Shown here: in pieces, positions 6,032 through 6,124 of the stretch
Layout of the letters: the number at the start of each line of letters is the position of its first letter
How positions within the stretch are numbered: position 1 is the stretch's first letter
Source of the DNA: Chlamydiia bacterium
Lineage (GTDB): Bacteria > Chlamydiota > Chlamydiia > Chlamydiales > Simkaniaceae
Reading direction: 5' to 3'
Length of the DNA: 6,124 bases
Assembly (NCBI GenBank): GCA_020440405.1
Contig: JAGROF010000013.1
Location: 1 to 6,124, forward strand
Notes under the pieces: generated by a model
The model's database searches: none
What the model saw: the letters and a program-made list of their open reading frames with translations, nothing else
What the model was told of the DNA's origin: nothing
Made by a program: the position numbers and the translations under genes

Positions 6032-6124
6032 GGGGGTGCACCGGTTTCGACTTGGAAACAAAGTACCGATGGCATGCAGAGGATTCGGTTGGCCTCTTAA
6101 AAAAGCCGAGACGACATAACTGTC
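6032..6124 (+). ncRNA. ssrA: tmRNA (transfer-messenger RNA), 5' part; 3' end outside window
   Basis: Ribosome-rescue RNA that acts with SmpB to free stalled ribosomes and tag the incomplete protein for proteolysis. The 5' end GGGGGTGCACCGGTTTCGAC is the typical acceptor strand and D-loop-like segment of tmRNA. Further on, GCATGCAGAGG, GGTTGGCCTC and a run of A followed by GCCG repeat the order seen in E. coli and chlamydial tmRNA around pseudoknot 1. Only the first 93 nt of an expected 350-420 are present. The tag reading frame should begin at about the window edge, since in E. coli the resume codon follows PK1 by about 11 nt and here 15 nt remain. It is transcribed away from ileS from the extended -10 promoter. 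A one-piece tmRNA is expected, but the 3' half must be seen to confirm it. Confidence 0.95.
6078..6109 (+). other. Pseudoknot 1 of tmRNA
   Basis: Stem 1 pairs AGAGG (6078-6082) with CCTCT (6093-6097). Stem 2 pairs TCGG (6085-6088) in the loop with CCGA (6106-6109), with a possible added T-G pair (6089 with 6105). The A-rich linker 6099-6104 lies between. This H-type fold and its sequence match the PK1 that precedes the tag-encoding segment in bacterial tmRNA. Confidence 0.85.

Overview
The window looks like a slice of the chromosome of a member of the Chlamydiae, probably an environmental (Parachlamydia/Waddlia/Simkania-like) lineage. This rests on a eukaryote-type isoleucyl-tRNA synthetase that, from memory, resembles the chlamydial enzyme along most of its length, and on a tmRNA 5' end of chlamydial flavour. 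The assignment is an inference; no database search was possible. Gene density is very high and no insertion sequence, CRISPR array, phage gene or tRNA was seen.

Layout from left to right. Positions 1-887 (+) hold the C-terminal two thirds of a Major Facilitator Superfamily transporter whose start lies outside the window. The rest, to 5869, is a compact minus-strand cluster read from right to left: ileS (5869-2792), a secreted Amidase_3-type N-acetylmuramoyl-L-alanine amidase (2840-1686) and a cytoplasmic S66-family LD-carboxypeptidase (1704-772). Each gene overlaps the next (49 and 19 nt) and each internal start has its own Shine-Dalgarno sequence, so they are probably one transcript with translational coupling. 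The carboxypeptidase collides tail to tail with the transporter gene in a 116-nt antisense overlap. The right end is a 162-nt divergent spacer (5870-6031), carrying a candidate ileS promoter and an excellent extended -10 promoter, followed by the first 93 nt of ssrA (tmRNA), including a complete first pseudoknot.

How the genes relate: ileS and ssrA both serve translation (tRNA charging and ribosome rescue). The amidase and the LD-carboxypeptidase both act on peptidoglycan: the first cuts the stem peptide from muramic acid outside the inner membrane, the second would trim tetrapeptides to tripeptides in the cytoplasm during recycling. Peptidoglycan turnover therefore seems to ride on the transcript of a housekeeping synthetase.

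I did not find a convincing new biological system. The most distinctive features are the reciprocal tail extension of the two convergent genes, the chain of overlapping genes, the cysteine-rich amidase, and mutually exclusive hairpins just upstream of the ssrA promoter.
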